Of a DNA stretch of 64,000 nt, positions 32,340 to 41,103 are shown piece after piece; the stretch's first letter is position 1; every line of letters begins with the position of its first letter. A program made the position numbers and the translations under genes. The notes below the pieces were generated by a model, which saw only the letters and a program-made list of their open reading frames with translations, did no database searches and had not been told where the DNA came from. The DNA is from Plut-88900 sp963668115 (lineage in GTDB: Bacteria > Chloroflexota > Dehalococcoidia > Plut-88900), in NCBI GenBank assembly GCA_963668115.1, contig OY764147.1:2728001-2792000 (forward strand), read 5' to 3'.

Positions 32340-33893
32340 ATGAAGTTTGTGGTCGTGGCGGCGTTAGTTCTGATGGTTGCGCTTGTGGGGTGCACCCGCA
32401 CCGCAGAGACTCCAGCCCCTACGCAGGATATAGGGGCTACCGTTCAGGCCGCCGTGGCGCAAGCCTTGCCGACAGCCACCCCTACGGCGACGCCCGACAT
32501 AGACGCGACGATAGAAGCGGGCATGGCGGCGACGATGGCCGCCATACCGCCCACCCCCATCCCTGCGCCCACACCCGTGCTAACGCCTACACCTATTCCC
32601 ACGCCCGTCCCGACGCCTACTCCTGTTCCCACACCCGTGCCAACACCTACACCTATTCCCACGCCTGTCCCGACGCCTACTCCTGTTCCTACACCCGTGC
32701 CAACGCCTACGCCCGTACCTCCCACCCCCACGCCCATCCCGACTGAAACTCCCGTCCCTCCACCCCCCGATTCGTCGGTCATAAGGCCGATGTCGCAGTG
32801 GACGGCGGAGTACCCGGCCACTTTCGAGGAAATAGAGGCAGAATTGCGGAAATATCGCGGCGAGACGCTCACCGTGGTTTCCTGGGGCAGCGTCTATCAG
32901 CAAGCCCAGCGACAGGCTTATTTCCAGCCTTTTGAGTGGAAGTTCGGGATTGAGATAAAAGAAGACAGCCCTGTAGAATATGCCAAGCTCCGTTCCATGG
33001 TGGAAACCGGGAATGTGACCTGGGACGTGGTGGACTCGGGCACCCGGGCCGTCTACCCGCTTGGCACAGGGGGCTTCCTCGAAGAGCTGACCCCGGCCAT
33101 TCACAACCGCTATCTCACCCACTTCCCGGAGGTGGCGCGGACGCCCTGGAGCGGCGGTGGCGGGGTGCTGTGGTCGATGGCGCTGGCCTATCAGCTTGAC
33201 AGCATCGACAGTTTGTGGAGCGGCAAGCGGCCGTCTGACTGGGCGGCATTCTGGGACACGGAGAACTATCCGGGCAGAAGGTGGTTGAGCGAAAGGGTGA
33301 ACGAGAACATCTTCTTTGCCCAGTTTGCCCTCAACCCCAAAGCTCTTGAAAGCGCCGAAGGCCGCAAGAGCATCGCGAAGCTCACTCCTGAACAGGTGGA
33401 CCAGTCCTTCGAGAAGCTGGCGGAGATCAAGCCTCATATAGAAGAATGGTGGACGGCGGGCAACGACTGCCCGTTCGGGCTTATGACCTACGAAGTGGAT
33501 ATGTGCACGGCCTGGAATGCACGAGCCTGGATTCACCGGACGGAGCCGGAGGCCGAGGGCATCCACTACTGCTACGAATGCGGGCACGTTGTTCAGAACG
33601 ATGTGTTTTACATCCCGAAGGGTTCTCCCAACAGGGTGTTGGCAGAGCTGTTCATATCCTGGACGGCGGAACCCCACATCAACGTGGAAATAGCCAACTA
33701 CGTGCCATACGGCCCGCTGAACCCGCAAGCGCTGCCATTGGTGACTCCCGACCGGGTAGACCCGGAAATCATACCCTACCTCCCCACCTCTCCCTCGGCG
33801 CTTGAAAGGGCGGTGTTTGTCGATGAGAGGTGGCTGGGACCCGAACTGGATGCCCTGGCCGAGAGGATGGAGGCATTGCTGGCGGGCTATTGA
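32340..33893 (+). CDS. Extracellular solute-binding lipoprotein (PotD-like) with Pro/Thr linker
   Basis: 517 residues. A signal peptide with lipobox (ALVGC, Cys18) leads into APTQDIGATVQAAVAQ and a DIDATIEAGMAATMAAIP segment, then about 75 residues of Pro/Thr/Val repeats with a 60-nt DNA period. The C-terminal about 360 residues look like a type II periplasmic binding protein of the spermidine/putrescine class (ETLTVVSWGSVYQQAQ, VTWDVVDSG, YVPYGPLNPQA). It would capture a solute for an ABC importer, but no permease genes are adjacent. The first about 70 residues are nearly the same as in the next gene. Confidence 0.87.
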   Translation: MKFVVVAALVLMVALVGCTRTAETPAPTQDIGATVQAAVAQALPTATPTATPDIDATIEAGMAATMAAIPPTPIPAPTPVLTPTPIPTPVPTPTPVPTPVPTPTPIPTPVPTPTPVPTPVPTPTPVPPTPTPIPTETPVPPPPDSSVIRPMSQWTAEYPATFEEIEAELRKYRGETLTVVSWGSVYQQAQRQAYFQPFEWKFGIEIKEDSPVEYAKLRSMVETGNVTWDVVDSGTRAVYPLGTGGFLEELTPAIHNRYLTHFPEVARTPWSGGGGVLWSMALAYQLDSIDSLWSGKRPSDWAAFWDTENYPGRRWLSERVNENIFFAQFALNPKALESAEGRKSIAKLTPEQVDQSFEKLAEIKPHIEEWWTAGNDCPFGLMTYEVDMCTAWNARAWIHRTEPEAEGIHYCYECGHVVQNDVFYIPKGSPNRVLAELFISWTAEPHINVEIANYVPYGPLNPQALPLVTPDRVDPEIIPYLPTSPSALERAVFVDERWLGPELDALAERMEALLAGY

Positions 33894-33946
33894 TACGGTC
33901 TATGGGTAGCGCATGACTTAAGGGGAGGAGGAAAGGGGGAGGGCCG

Positions 33947-34960
33947 ATGAAACTTGTGGCCGCGGCCGCGTTAGTTCTGATGGTTGCGTTTGCCGCGTGC
34001 TCCGGCGGCGTAGAGACTCCAGCCCCTACGCAGGATATAGGGGCTGTTGTCCAGACCGCCGTGGCGCAAATATCTCCCACCCCCATCCCTGTAGAGACAC
34101 CAGACTTAAGCGCCACCGTAGAAGCAGGCATAGCAGCGACGATGGTCGCCATCCCGACTATGCCTATCCCTGCACCCACACCCGTGCCAACGCCCACACC
34201 CATTCTCACGCCTACGGCTGTTCCAATACCTAATCCTTCTCCGACTCCAATGCCCACGCTAATCCCAACGCCCGTGCCCACGCTAGTCCCTACTCCTAGT
34301 CCTACTCCCACACCGGCGCCGACCGCCACGCCTATGCCGACCGCCACGCCTATGCCGACTGCCACACCTATGCCGACCGCAACGCCTATGCCGACCGCAA
34401 CGCCACAGCCGCCATTGCCGCCAGCTCCTGTTGACCGCGGTTGGAACACTCTCGGGTCGGTTGAGGCGCCGATAACACTGGTGAAGTTCGGGGATTTCCA
34501 ATGCCCTGCTTGTCGGAGTTGGGCACGCGGACCAGGCCTGGAGCTCCGAGAGAGCTATATCGAGCGGGGTCAGGTCAGATTGATCTATCGCCACTACATA
34601 ATCTATGGCGATTATTCCGATTTGCAGGCCATGGCGACCGAATGCGCCGGTGAACAGGATGCGTTCTGGCGGTTTTACGATCGCCTCTACCGGCTGGGGC
34701 CGGTAAACCGGCAGAGGATGCCTAACCTGGCCGACAACATGGGGCTGGACGTGCCCCGCTTCACTGCATGTCTCGACGATCAGAGGTACCGGCAGACCAT
34801 AGACGAGGATATCGAATACGCACGTGCCCTGGATGTGTCGGCAGTGCCAACCATATTGATTGTGGGCGCCGGCGAGTATATCCAGATAGTCGGTGGCTTC
34901 AGCCCCTCAGACCTCGGGGGGAACTTCGACCGACTCCTAGCCCGTCTCGAAGACCAATGA
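33947..34960 (+). CDS. Secreted DsbA-like thioredoxin-fold lipoprotein with Pro/Thr linker
   Basis: 337 residues. The lipobox (FAAC, Cys18), APTQDIGAVVQTAVAQ and the second helix match the preceding gene closely. A Pro/Thr linker with five 'PTATPM' copies (18-bp DNA repeat, about 34319-34405) follows. The C-terminal about 180 residues are a DsbA-type thioredoxin fold with active site CPAC in KFGDFQCPACRSW and cis-Pro in VSAVPTILI. Expected to act on disulfides outside the membrane. It starts 53 bp after the binding-protein gene. Confidence 0.88.
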   Translation: MKLVAAAALVLMVAFAACSGGVETPAPTQDIGAVVQTAVAQISPTPIPVETPDLSATVEAGIAATMVAIPTMPIPAPTPVPTPTPILTPTAVPIPNPSPTPMPTLIPTPVPTLVPTPSPTPTPAPTATPMPTATPMPTATPMPTATPMPTATPQPPLPPAPVDRGWNTLGSVEAPITLVKFGDFQCPACRSWARGPGLELRESYIERGQVRLIYRHYIIYGDYSDLQAMATECAGEQDAFWRFYDRLYRLGPVNRQRMPNLADNMGLDVPRFTACLDDQRYRQTIDEDIEYARALDVSAVPTILIVGAGEYIQIVGGFSPSDLGGNFDRLLARLEDQ

Positions 34961-35159
34961 GCCTGCTGCTCTGCTACGCAGCGGAGGTCAGCGCGCTGGG
35001 GATGAATGCCCGACTGCTCGGGAATGACGGAAAAAGAGGGGGCATGACGGGAGAGGAGGGAGGAGATGATGGGGGTGGTATTATGGGGTGTCGGGTTTGG
35101 GAGAGGCGGAGCGGGGGTGAGTCGGCGAGGGCGATTTAATTCAAGGCGAGGGATAGCGG

Positions 35160-36398
35160 GTGCGAACGATTATGTCATTCAAGGGTCGGGTGTTGGGGTT
35201 GTGGGTGGTGGGGGTGATGCTGGCGTTGGTGGTGGGGGCGTGCGGGGGGGAGTCGAGCAGTGAGCCTCTGCGGATCGGGCTGCTGTTGAATTTCAGCGGG
35301 ACCTCGGGGACTGCGGTGGAGAGGCAGCAGAGCTTCGAGCTGGCGATGAAGCACGTGAACGAGGGGGGAGGGGTGCTGGGGAGGCCGGTGGAGTGGGTGG
35401 TTGCGGATTCGACGCTGGACCCGGAGACTGCGGTGTCGGAGGCGCGTCGGCTGGTGGAGGAGGAGGGGATACATGCGCTGGTGGGGCCTTCGACGAGTGC
35501 GACGACGCTGGAGGTGGTGGAGCGGGTGACGGGGCCGGGGGGGATTCCGACGATCAGCCCGTCGGCGACGTCGCCGCTGCTGACGGAGGCGGAAGACGAC
35601 GATTTCTTCTTCCGGACGGCGCTTTCGGACAGTGCGCAGGGGCCGGTGGTGGCGAAGCTGGTGCGGGACCAGGGTTTCAGCAACGTGGGCCTGATCTATC
35701 GAAACGACGCCTGGGGACAGGGGTTGTTCGGTTCGTTCCAGGGCGCGTGGTCGGGAGGGCTGCGGGCGGTTTCGGTCGAGCCGGGGGAGACTGCGCTGCT
35801 GCCCCTGCTGCGGCAGTCGGCAGAGCAGGGCGCGGAGGCGCTGGTGCTGATGACTTTCGACGATGTCGTCTCGATAGCCGTGCGGGAAGCGTTGGAAAAC
35901 GGGATCTACGACCAGTTCGTAATCAGCGAATCCTCGCTGTCGGAGGAGCTGCAGGGGCTGATTGGGGAGGCCGGGGGTCGGGCGTACGGGACGCTGCCGG
36001 GCAAGGCGCCGGATAGCGAGTCGGCGGAGGCGTGGGAGAGGGCGTACGAGGAGGAATACGGACCGGCGCCGGAGTCGGGGTACGTGAGAGGGACGTACGA
36101 TGCGGCGATAGCGATAGCGCTGGCTGCGGAGGCGGCGGGGAGCGTGGACGGGGCGGCGATCCGGGACAGGCTGCGGTCGATAGGGAGCGGGCCGGGAGTT
36201 ACGGTGACGGCGGGGGCGGAGGGGATAGCGTCGGGGCTGGCGGCGGTGGGGAGGGGTGAAGAGGTGGACTATGACGGGGCTGCAGTGTCGATGGACTGGG
36301 ACGACAGGGGAGACCTGAGTCGGGGGCACATAGGGACGTGGGGGTTCACGAAGGAGGAAGGGGTGGAGGAGTTGGGGGTGGTCGGGTTTGGGGGGTAG
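35160..36398 (+). CDS. Branched-chain amino acid-type ABC substrate-binding lipoprotein
   Basis: 412 residues from GTG at 35160 (an ATG at 35172 is an alternative). Signal peptide and lipobox VVGAC, then a type I periplasmic-binding fold of the LivJ kind: LRIGLLLNFSGTSGTAVERQQSFELAMKHVNEGGGVLGRPVEWVVADS, ALVGPSTSATTLEVVE, VGLIYRNDAWGQGLFGSF, YDAAIAIALA. Ligand unknown. No permease or ATPase genes are adjacent, so it is an orphan binding protein. Confidence 0.92.
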   Translation: MRTIMSFKGRVLGLWVVGVMLALVVGACGGESSSEPLRIGLLLNFSGTSGTAVERQQSFELAMKHVNEGGGVLGRPVEWVVADSTLDPETAVSEARRLVEEEGIHALVGPSTSATTLEVVERVTGPGGIPTISPSATSPLLTEAEDDDFFFRTALSDSAQGPVVAKLVRDQGFSNVGLIYRNDAWGQGLFGSFQGAWSGGLRAVSVEPGETALLPLLRQSAEQGAEALVLMTFDDVVSIAVREALENGIYDQFVISESSLSEELQGLIGEAGGRAYGTLPGKAPDSESAEAWERAYEEEYGPAPESGYVRGTYDAAIAIALAAEAAGSVDGAAIRDRLRSIGSGPGVTVTAGAEGIASGLAAVGRGEEVDYDGAAVSMDWDDRGDLSRGHIGTWGFTKEEGVEELGVVGFGG

Positions 36399-36471
36399 GG
36401 GGGTGTCGCGGAAAGAGTTAGGCTTCGCCGTCATCTAAAGCAAAAGAAACTGGGAAGTAGAAGGAACGGCT

Positions 36472-38256
36472 GTGTATCAGACTGGGGCTACTATCTATAA
36501 GACCCTGGAGGAAATCTCCAGACATGACTTGGTTCTCCCAGCCATCCAACGCGAGTTCGTGTGGCAGCCAGAGCAGATATGTCGGTTGTTCGACAGTTTG
36601 ATGCAGGGCTATCCTTTCGGGACATTTCTTTATTGGCGTGTCGACCCTGAGAACAGCGGAAAGTTCAAGTTCTTCGACTTCGTTCGCGAGTATCACGAGC
36701 GCGACAATCCACACTGTCCGTCTCTACCTGCGATAACGAACCGTAGCGTCACCGCCGTGCTTGATGGCCAGCAGCGTCTAACTGCACTTAACATTGGACT
36801 CCAGGGGAGCATGGCTCGGAAGCAGCCACGGATGTGGTGGAACAATCCCGAAGCATTCCCTGTACGGAAGCTGCACTTGGACCTGCTATGGCAAAGCGGC
36901 GATGATGACGAAGAGGGACTGAAATACCGTTTCAGTTTCTTGACTAATGAGCAGGTTAACGCAACGAAGGATGAAGTGTGTTGGTTTCCGGTAGCGGAGA
37001 TTCTATCGCTGAAAAACGCTGGCCCGGCTATGACCCAGTGGCTTAATGAACGGCTGCGACAGGATCAAGTAACACTTGCCCATGAAACACTCTATGAACT
37101 CTATCAGGTTGTCCACAACAAGCACCTCATTGCCTATTATGAGGAGCTTGGACAGGAGTTGGACAAAGCCCTTCAAATATTCATCCGTATGAATGATGGA
37201 GGTACACCCCTTTCCCACTCTGACCTATTATTGTCGATAGCAGTAGCCCAGTGGACAGATCACGACGCTCGAAAAGAGATACATGAACTGGTAGATGAGA
37301 TAAACCGGATTGGCAGTGGTTTTTTGTTCTCTAAGGACCTAGTTCTCAAAGCCGGACTCATGTTGAGTGATATCGGTAGCGTTGGCTTCAAAGTGGACAA
37401 CTTCAATCGGGACAACATGGACACATTCGAGAGCAAGTGGGATGACATCAAGCGTGCTCTCACTCTGACAGTACAACTTGTTGCCTCGTTTGGGTTTACC
37501 GGACAGAGTCTGACGGCAAGCAATGCCATTCTGCCAATAGCATACTATCTGTACATAAAGAATCCTGGAGAATCCTATCTAACACACAGTAAATTCCAGG
37601 AAGATAGAGCAACCATTCGCGAATGGTTGATAAGAAGCCTGCTAAAGTCCGGCGTCTGGGGCAGCGGTCTGGATGCGCTGCTGACCGCCCTCAGACGGGT
37701 CATAAAGGACGCGGGCAAAGATGCTTTTCCCGTTGACGACATTTATGCAAATATGGCAGCACGAGGACGGGAACTGACCTTCAATGATGAGGAGATCGAA
37801 GACCTAGTGGATATGCGGTATGGTGGCAGGCTGACATTTGCTTTGTTGTCGCTTCTATTTCCCTTTGTTGACCTACGCAATCAGTTTCACGTAGACCACA
37901 TCTTTCCCAAGGCACGATTCACGGATCGCAAGCTTAAAAACGCTTGTGTTCCAGACAGTAAGCTATCCGATTTCAAGGACAACAAAGACAGACTTGCCAA
38001 TCTTCAATTGCTTCAAGGGGCAATGAACACCGAGAAGAGCACCGAGATGCCGACCGTTTGGCTGTCCAAAACCCACCTCACCTCTTCATCCAGACGAGAA
38101 TACGAGGAGAGTCACCTCTTGGGCTATGTGCCTGACTCGATTGCTGAATTCGACACATTCTACGATGCGAGGAGAGAGCGGCTGAAGAAAGCAATTAGTG
38201 AGTTGCTTGGGCCACCAAAATTCTTGTTAAATCCAGGTGGCGGCGCGGTCAGATGA
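36472..38256 (+). CDS. DUF262 domain protein with C-terminal HNH (GmrSD-type)
   Basis: 594 residues, GTG start. The N-terminal DUF262 (ParB-like nuclease fold) has LPAIQREFVWQPEQ (22-35) and AVLDGQQRLTAL (Asp98-Gly-Gln-Gln-Arg). The C-terminus has an HNH-type site, QFHVDHIFPKARF (His473/His476) followed by RLANLQLLQGAMNTEKS. Single-chain relatives act as modification-dependent (type IV) restriction enzymes against phage. GC is clearly lower than the neighbours, suggesting transfer. It stands alone, with no methylase or other defence gene adjacent. Confidence 0.88.
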   Translation: MYQTGATIYKTLEEISRHDLVLPAIQREFVWQPEQICRLFDSLMQGYPFGTFLYWRVDPENSGKFKFFDFVREYHERDNPHCPSLPAITNRSVTAVLDGQQRLTALNIGLQGSMARKQPRMWWNNPEAFPVRKLHLDLLWQSGDDDEEGLKYRFSFLTNEQVNATKDEVCWFPVAEILSLKNAGPAMTQWLNERLRQDQVTLAHETLYELYQVVHNKHLIAYYEELGQELDKALQIFIRMNDGGTPLSHSDLLLSIAVAQWTDHDARKEIHELVDEINRIGSGFLFSKDLVLKAGLMLSDIGSVGFKVDNFNRDNMDTFESKWDDIKRALTLTVQLVASFGFTGQSLTASNAILPIAYYLYIKNPGESYLTHSKFQEDRATIREWLIRSLLKSGVWGSGLDALLTALRRVIKDAGKDAFPVDDIYANMAARGRELTFNDEEIEDLVDMRYGGRLTFALLSLLFPFVDLRNQFHVDHIFPKARFTDRKLKNACVPDSKLSDFKDNKDRLANLQLLQGAMNTEKSTEMPTVWLSKTHLTSSSRREYEESHLLGYVPDSIAEFDTFYDARRERLKKAISELLGPPKFLLNPGGGAVR

Positions 38257-38295
38257 TTGAGGCTTTGCCAACAGTCTGATGATTACAATGTCCGG

Positions 38296-38853
38296 TTATG
38301 GGGCGCGGAAGCAGGTGGGGTGGTGGTCGTTGACCTGGCCGGTGGCCTGCATGTGGGAGTAGACGACGATGGGGCCCATGAATTTGAAGCCGCGGGCCTT
38401 GAGGTCCTTGGAGAGGGCTTCGGACTCGGGGGTCTGGGCGGGCATGGTCTCGTGGTCACGGCGGAGGACCTTGTTGCCGGTGAACTGCCAGATGTAGGCG
38501 TCGAAGGAGCCGAACTCCTGCTGGATTTCGAGGAAGCGCCGGGCGTTGTTGATGGTGGCCTCGATCTTGCGGCGGTTGCGGATGATTCCGGCGTCGGACA
38601 TGAGGCGTTCGATATCGGCGTCGGTGAAAGCGGCGACTTTCTCGGGGTCGAAGTAGGCGAAGGCTTTGCGGAAGTTTTCTCGTTTGTCGAGGATGGTCTT
38701 CCAGGAGAGGCCTGCCTGCATGCTTTCGAGGCAGAGGAACTCGAACTGCCTTTGGTCGTCGTGGAAGGGGATGCCCCACTCGTTGTCGTGGTAGGACATC
38801 ATCAGGGGGTCGTCGGGGGAGCCGAAGCAGCGGGTTTGTTGGTTGGTGGGCAT
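38296..38853 (-). CDS. tag: DNA-3-methyladenine glycosylase I
   Basis: 185 residues. It removes 3-methyladenine from alkylated DNA. The start RCFGSPDDPLMMSYHDNEWG and the end HHPTC give the zinc-snap ligands Cys9, His22, His177 and Cys181, spaced as in E. coli Tag. The middle GLSWKTILDKRENFRKAFAYFDPEKVA is the family signature. Length is normal. Confidence 0.96.
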   Translation of the reverse strand: MPTNQQTRCFGSPDDPLMMSYHDNEWGIPFHDDQRQFEFLCLESMQAGLSWKTILDKRENFRKAFAYFDPEKVAAFTDADIERLMSDAGIIRNRRKIEATINNARRFLEIQQEFGSFDAYIWQFTGNKVLRRDHETMPAQTPESEALSKDLKARGFKFMGPIVVYSHMQATGQVNDHHPTCFRAP

Positions 38854-38952
38854 GTCGGGTCTCCGGGGGTGATTGGGACTAGTTTAGCGCGAGGGGGCAA
38901 GTGGGGGATGATGGAGGGGAGGCTTTGATAGACGAGGGCCCCCCTCACCCCA

Positions 38953-38990
38953 CGGGATGGATTCCGGCTCAAGGGCCGGAATGACGGAAG
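38953..38990. repeat. Dispersed palindromic repeat, type 2 (copy 4)
   Basis: GGGATGGATTCCGGCTC-AA-GGGCCGGAATGACGGAAG, just past the GIY-YIG gene stop. Confidence 0.75.
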
Positions 38991-39005
38991 GAGAGAGCCT
39001 TTCCT

Positions 39006-39308
39006 TCATTGTAGGATGTCGTTGTATAGATCTGACCAATTAGGATTTTTCGTCTCAATCAATTCTATTTTCCACGCTCGCTTCCACCACTTTATGGTCT
39101 TTTCTTTTGCGATGGCGCTTTCCATTGAATCGTGGAGTTCGTACCAAACTAACGTATGCACTCGATAGCGTTTTGTGAAGCCTTCCACCAAGTCTGTCTT
39201 GTGTTCCCAGACTCGTCGGATGAGGTCAGAGGTGACGCCAACGTAGAGGGTGCCATTAGGTTTATTGGCGAGGATGTAGACGCAGGGGGTTTTTATGTTC
39301 GTATGCAT
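39006..39308 (-). CDS. GIY-YIG nuclease-fold protein
   Basis: 100 residues of the small stand-alone GIY-YIG class. CVYILANKPNGTLYVGVTSDLIRRVWEHK gives the paired Y-x-Y and the conserved Arg, and SMESAIAKEKTIKWWKRAWKIELIE the Glu-containing C-terminal helices. Role unknown; possibly DNA repair or mobile. GC is lower than the neighbours, and it sits between palindromic repeats. Confidence 0.9.
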   Translation of the reverse strand: MHTNIKTPCVYILANKPNGTLYVGVTSDLIRRVWEHKTDLVEGFTKRYRVHTLVWYELHDSMESAIAKEKTIKWWKRAWKIELIETKNPNWSDLYNDILQ

Positions 39309-39343
39309 CTTCGATTGAGCTGCGTAGATGATAGAGACGTAAG

Positions 39344-39382
39344 GGGATGGATTCCAGCTCGGGGGCTGGAATGACGGAAGGA
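39344..39382. repeat. Dispersed palindromic repeat, type 2 (copy 5)
   Basis: GGATGGATTCCAGCTC-GGG-GGCTGGAATGACGGAAG. The two arms carry matching changes (CCAGC/GCTGG), so the hairpin is preserved. Confidence 0.75.
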
Positions 39383-39430
39383 CGGAGGCGCTCGCTTCGG
39401 TGAAGGCCTGTTTATTATAGGGAGGTGTGA

Positions 39431-39466
39431 AGATGGATTCCGGCTCGGGGGCCGGAATGACGGAAA
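39431..39466. repeat. Dispersed palindromic repeat, type 2 (copy 6)
   Basis: AGATGGATTCCGGCTC-GGG-GGCCGGAATGACGGAAAG. Nothing else supportable is in 39467-39645 apart from the amidase RBS GGAGGTGA. Confidence 0.75.
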
Positions 39467-39645
39467 GGGGGAGGGTAGGGATGGCGAATGGGAGCGGGCA
39501 GGGTGAGGAGTAGGACGGGAGGGCGGTAGGGGTGGACGGAGTGACATAGGAAGTGAAGGACGTTCTGTCTGTGCTGATAATCTGTTGGGCGTGTTACTAT
39601 TTCCGAAATGGCCTTGCGGCCTATTTCCGACACCGGAGGTGACCC

Positions 39646-41067
39646 GTGAACAACGCTGAACTCGCTTTTGCTCCTGCATGGAAGATCCGGGATATGGTCG
39701 CGGCGAAGGAGGTTTCGCCGCGGGAGCTGGTTGACGTGTTCCTGGAGCGGATTGAGTCGCTGGACCCGAAGCTGAACTCCTACCTGACGGTGACGGCGGA
39801 CCTGGCGCGGGAGTCGGCGGAGGAGGCTGAGGGGGCGGTTATGCGGGGGGAGGAGCTAGGAGCGCTGCACGGGGTGCCAATCTCGATAAAGGACCTGGAG
39901 TTTTCGAAGGGCATTCGGAGCACAATGGGCTGTTACGTATTTCGAGACCACGTGCCGGATGAGGACTCGGTGGTGGTGGAGCGGGTGAGGAAGGCGGGGG
40001 CGATCATCCTGGGGAAGACGAACACGCCGGAGTTCGGGCAGTCGGGGACGACGGAGAACCTGCTGGGCGATGCCTGCCGCAACCCGTGGAACACGGAGCG
40101 GACGAGCGGCGGGTCGAGCGGGGGAGCGGGGGCGGCGCTGGTTGCGGGGTTGTGCTCGTTGGCTACGGGGTCGGACGGGGGAGGTTCGATACGGATTCCG
40201 GCGAGCTTCTGCGGTGTGTACGGGATAAAGCCGACGCAGCTGCGGGTGCCTCGGTACGGGAGCGTGGGCCGGGGGCCGGCGACGGCGAACCTGTTTTCGC
40301 AGTCGGGGCCGATGTCTCGGACGGTGAGGGACTCGGCGCTGCTTTTGCAGGTGATCTCGGGGCACGACGCCCGGGACCCGATGTCGCTGAAGGCACCTGT
40401 GCCGGACTTCATGTCGGGGCTGAATGGGGGGGTGAAGGGGTTGAAGATAGGGTGGACGGCGGACTACGGGTACGCTCCGGTCGACCCGGAGGTGCTGCGG
40501 ATCACTGAAGCGTCGGCGCGGAGTTTCGAGGCGCTGGGGGCGAGCGTGGAGGGGGTGGAGCTCGGGCTTCAGAACCCGTTCAGGGCGTTCTGGACAATGT
40601 TCAGCACCGCCGCCTATAGCAGCTACGGCCACCTCCTCAACCACCAAGCCGCAGACCTGACCACCTACGGTCGATACAGCCTGGAGCAGGGTCGGGCCGC
40701 TACGGGGGCAGCGGTTGCCCAAGCCCTCCACGTGGTCAACATGGTAAAACGCCGATTCGAGGAGATGCTGGAGGAGTACGACCTGCTTATGAGCCCGACG
40801 ATGCCGACGGTGGCGTTCCCGGTCGGGCAGCCACCGAAGGAAGTCGACGGCAAGGGGCTGCCGCCGCACCTGGGGTACATACCATTCACGTTCCCGATCA
40901 ACATGAGCGGGCAGACGGCGGCGAGCATCCCGTGCGGGTTCTCGGAGGGGATGCCGGTGGGTCTGCACGTTATCGGGAAGGCGGGGGATGAGGCGACGGT
41001 TCTGCGGGCGTCGGCGGCGTATGAGGAGGCGCACCCGTGGGACGGGGCTCGGGCGGGGGTTTCGTAG
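39646..41067 (+). CDS. Amidase signature family amidohydrolase
   Basis: 473 residues, GTG start 6 nt after GGAGGTGA. The catalytic Ser-cisSer-Lys triad is visible: Lys82 in ISIKDLEFS, Ser157 in SGGSSGGAG, and Ser181 in GSDGGGSIR. Hydrolyses amides; the substrate cannot be told. It is followed 36 bp later by an amidohydrolase, probably one operon. A block at about 40580-40760 uses C-ending codons, unlike the G-ending codons of the rest of the gene. Confidence 0.95.
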   Translation: MNNAELAFAPAWKIRDMVAAKEVSPRELVDVFLERIESLDPKLNSYLTVTADLARESAEEAEGAVMRGEELGALHGVPISIKDLEFSKGIRSTMGCYVFRDHVPDEDSVVVERVRKAGAIILGKTNTPEFGQSGTTENLLGDACRNPWNTERTSGGSSGGAGAALVAGLCSLATGSDGGGSIRIPASFCGVYGIKPTQLRVPRYGSVGRGPATANLFSQSGPMSRTVRDSALLLQVISGHDARDPMSLKAPVPDFMSGLNGGVKGLKIGWTADYGYAPVDPEVLRITEASARSFEALGASVEGVELGLQNPFRAFWTMFSTAAYSSYGHLLNHQAADLTTYGRYSLEQGRAATGAAVAQALHVVNMVKRRFEEMLEEYDLLMSPTMPTVAFPVGQPPKEVDGKGLPPHLGYIPFTFPINMSGQTAASIPCGFSEGMPVGLHVIGKAGDEATVLRASAAYEEAHPWDGARAGVS

Positions 41068-41103
41068 GCGCTGAGGCTACGTTCAATACATTCGGAGAGG
41101 GAA

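Noticed and set aside
32580..33728. 382-residue minus-strand frame over the PotD-like gene
   Set aside because: It reads the Pro/Thr linker backwards as Arg/Gly repeats and lacks any family pattern.
35175..36434. 419-residue minus-strand frame opposite the branched-chain-type binding protein
   Set aside because: Arg/Pro/His-rich composition typical of a GC-rich shadow. The plus strand has a signal peptide and binding-protein motifs.
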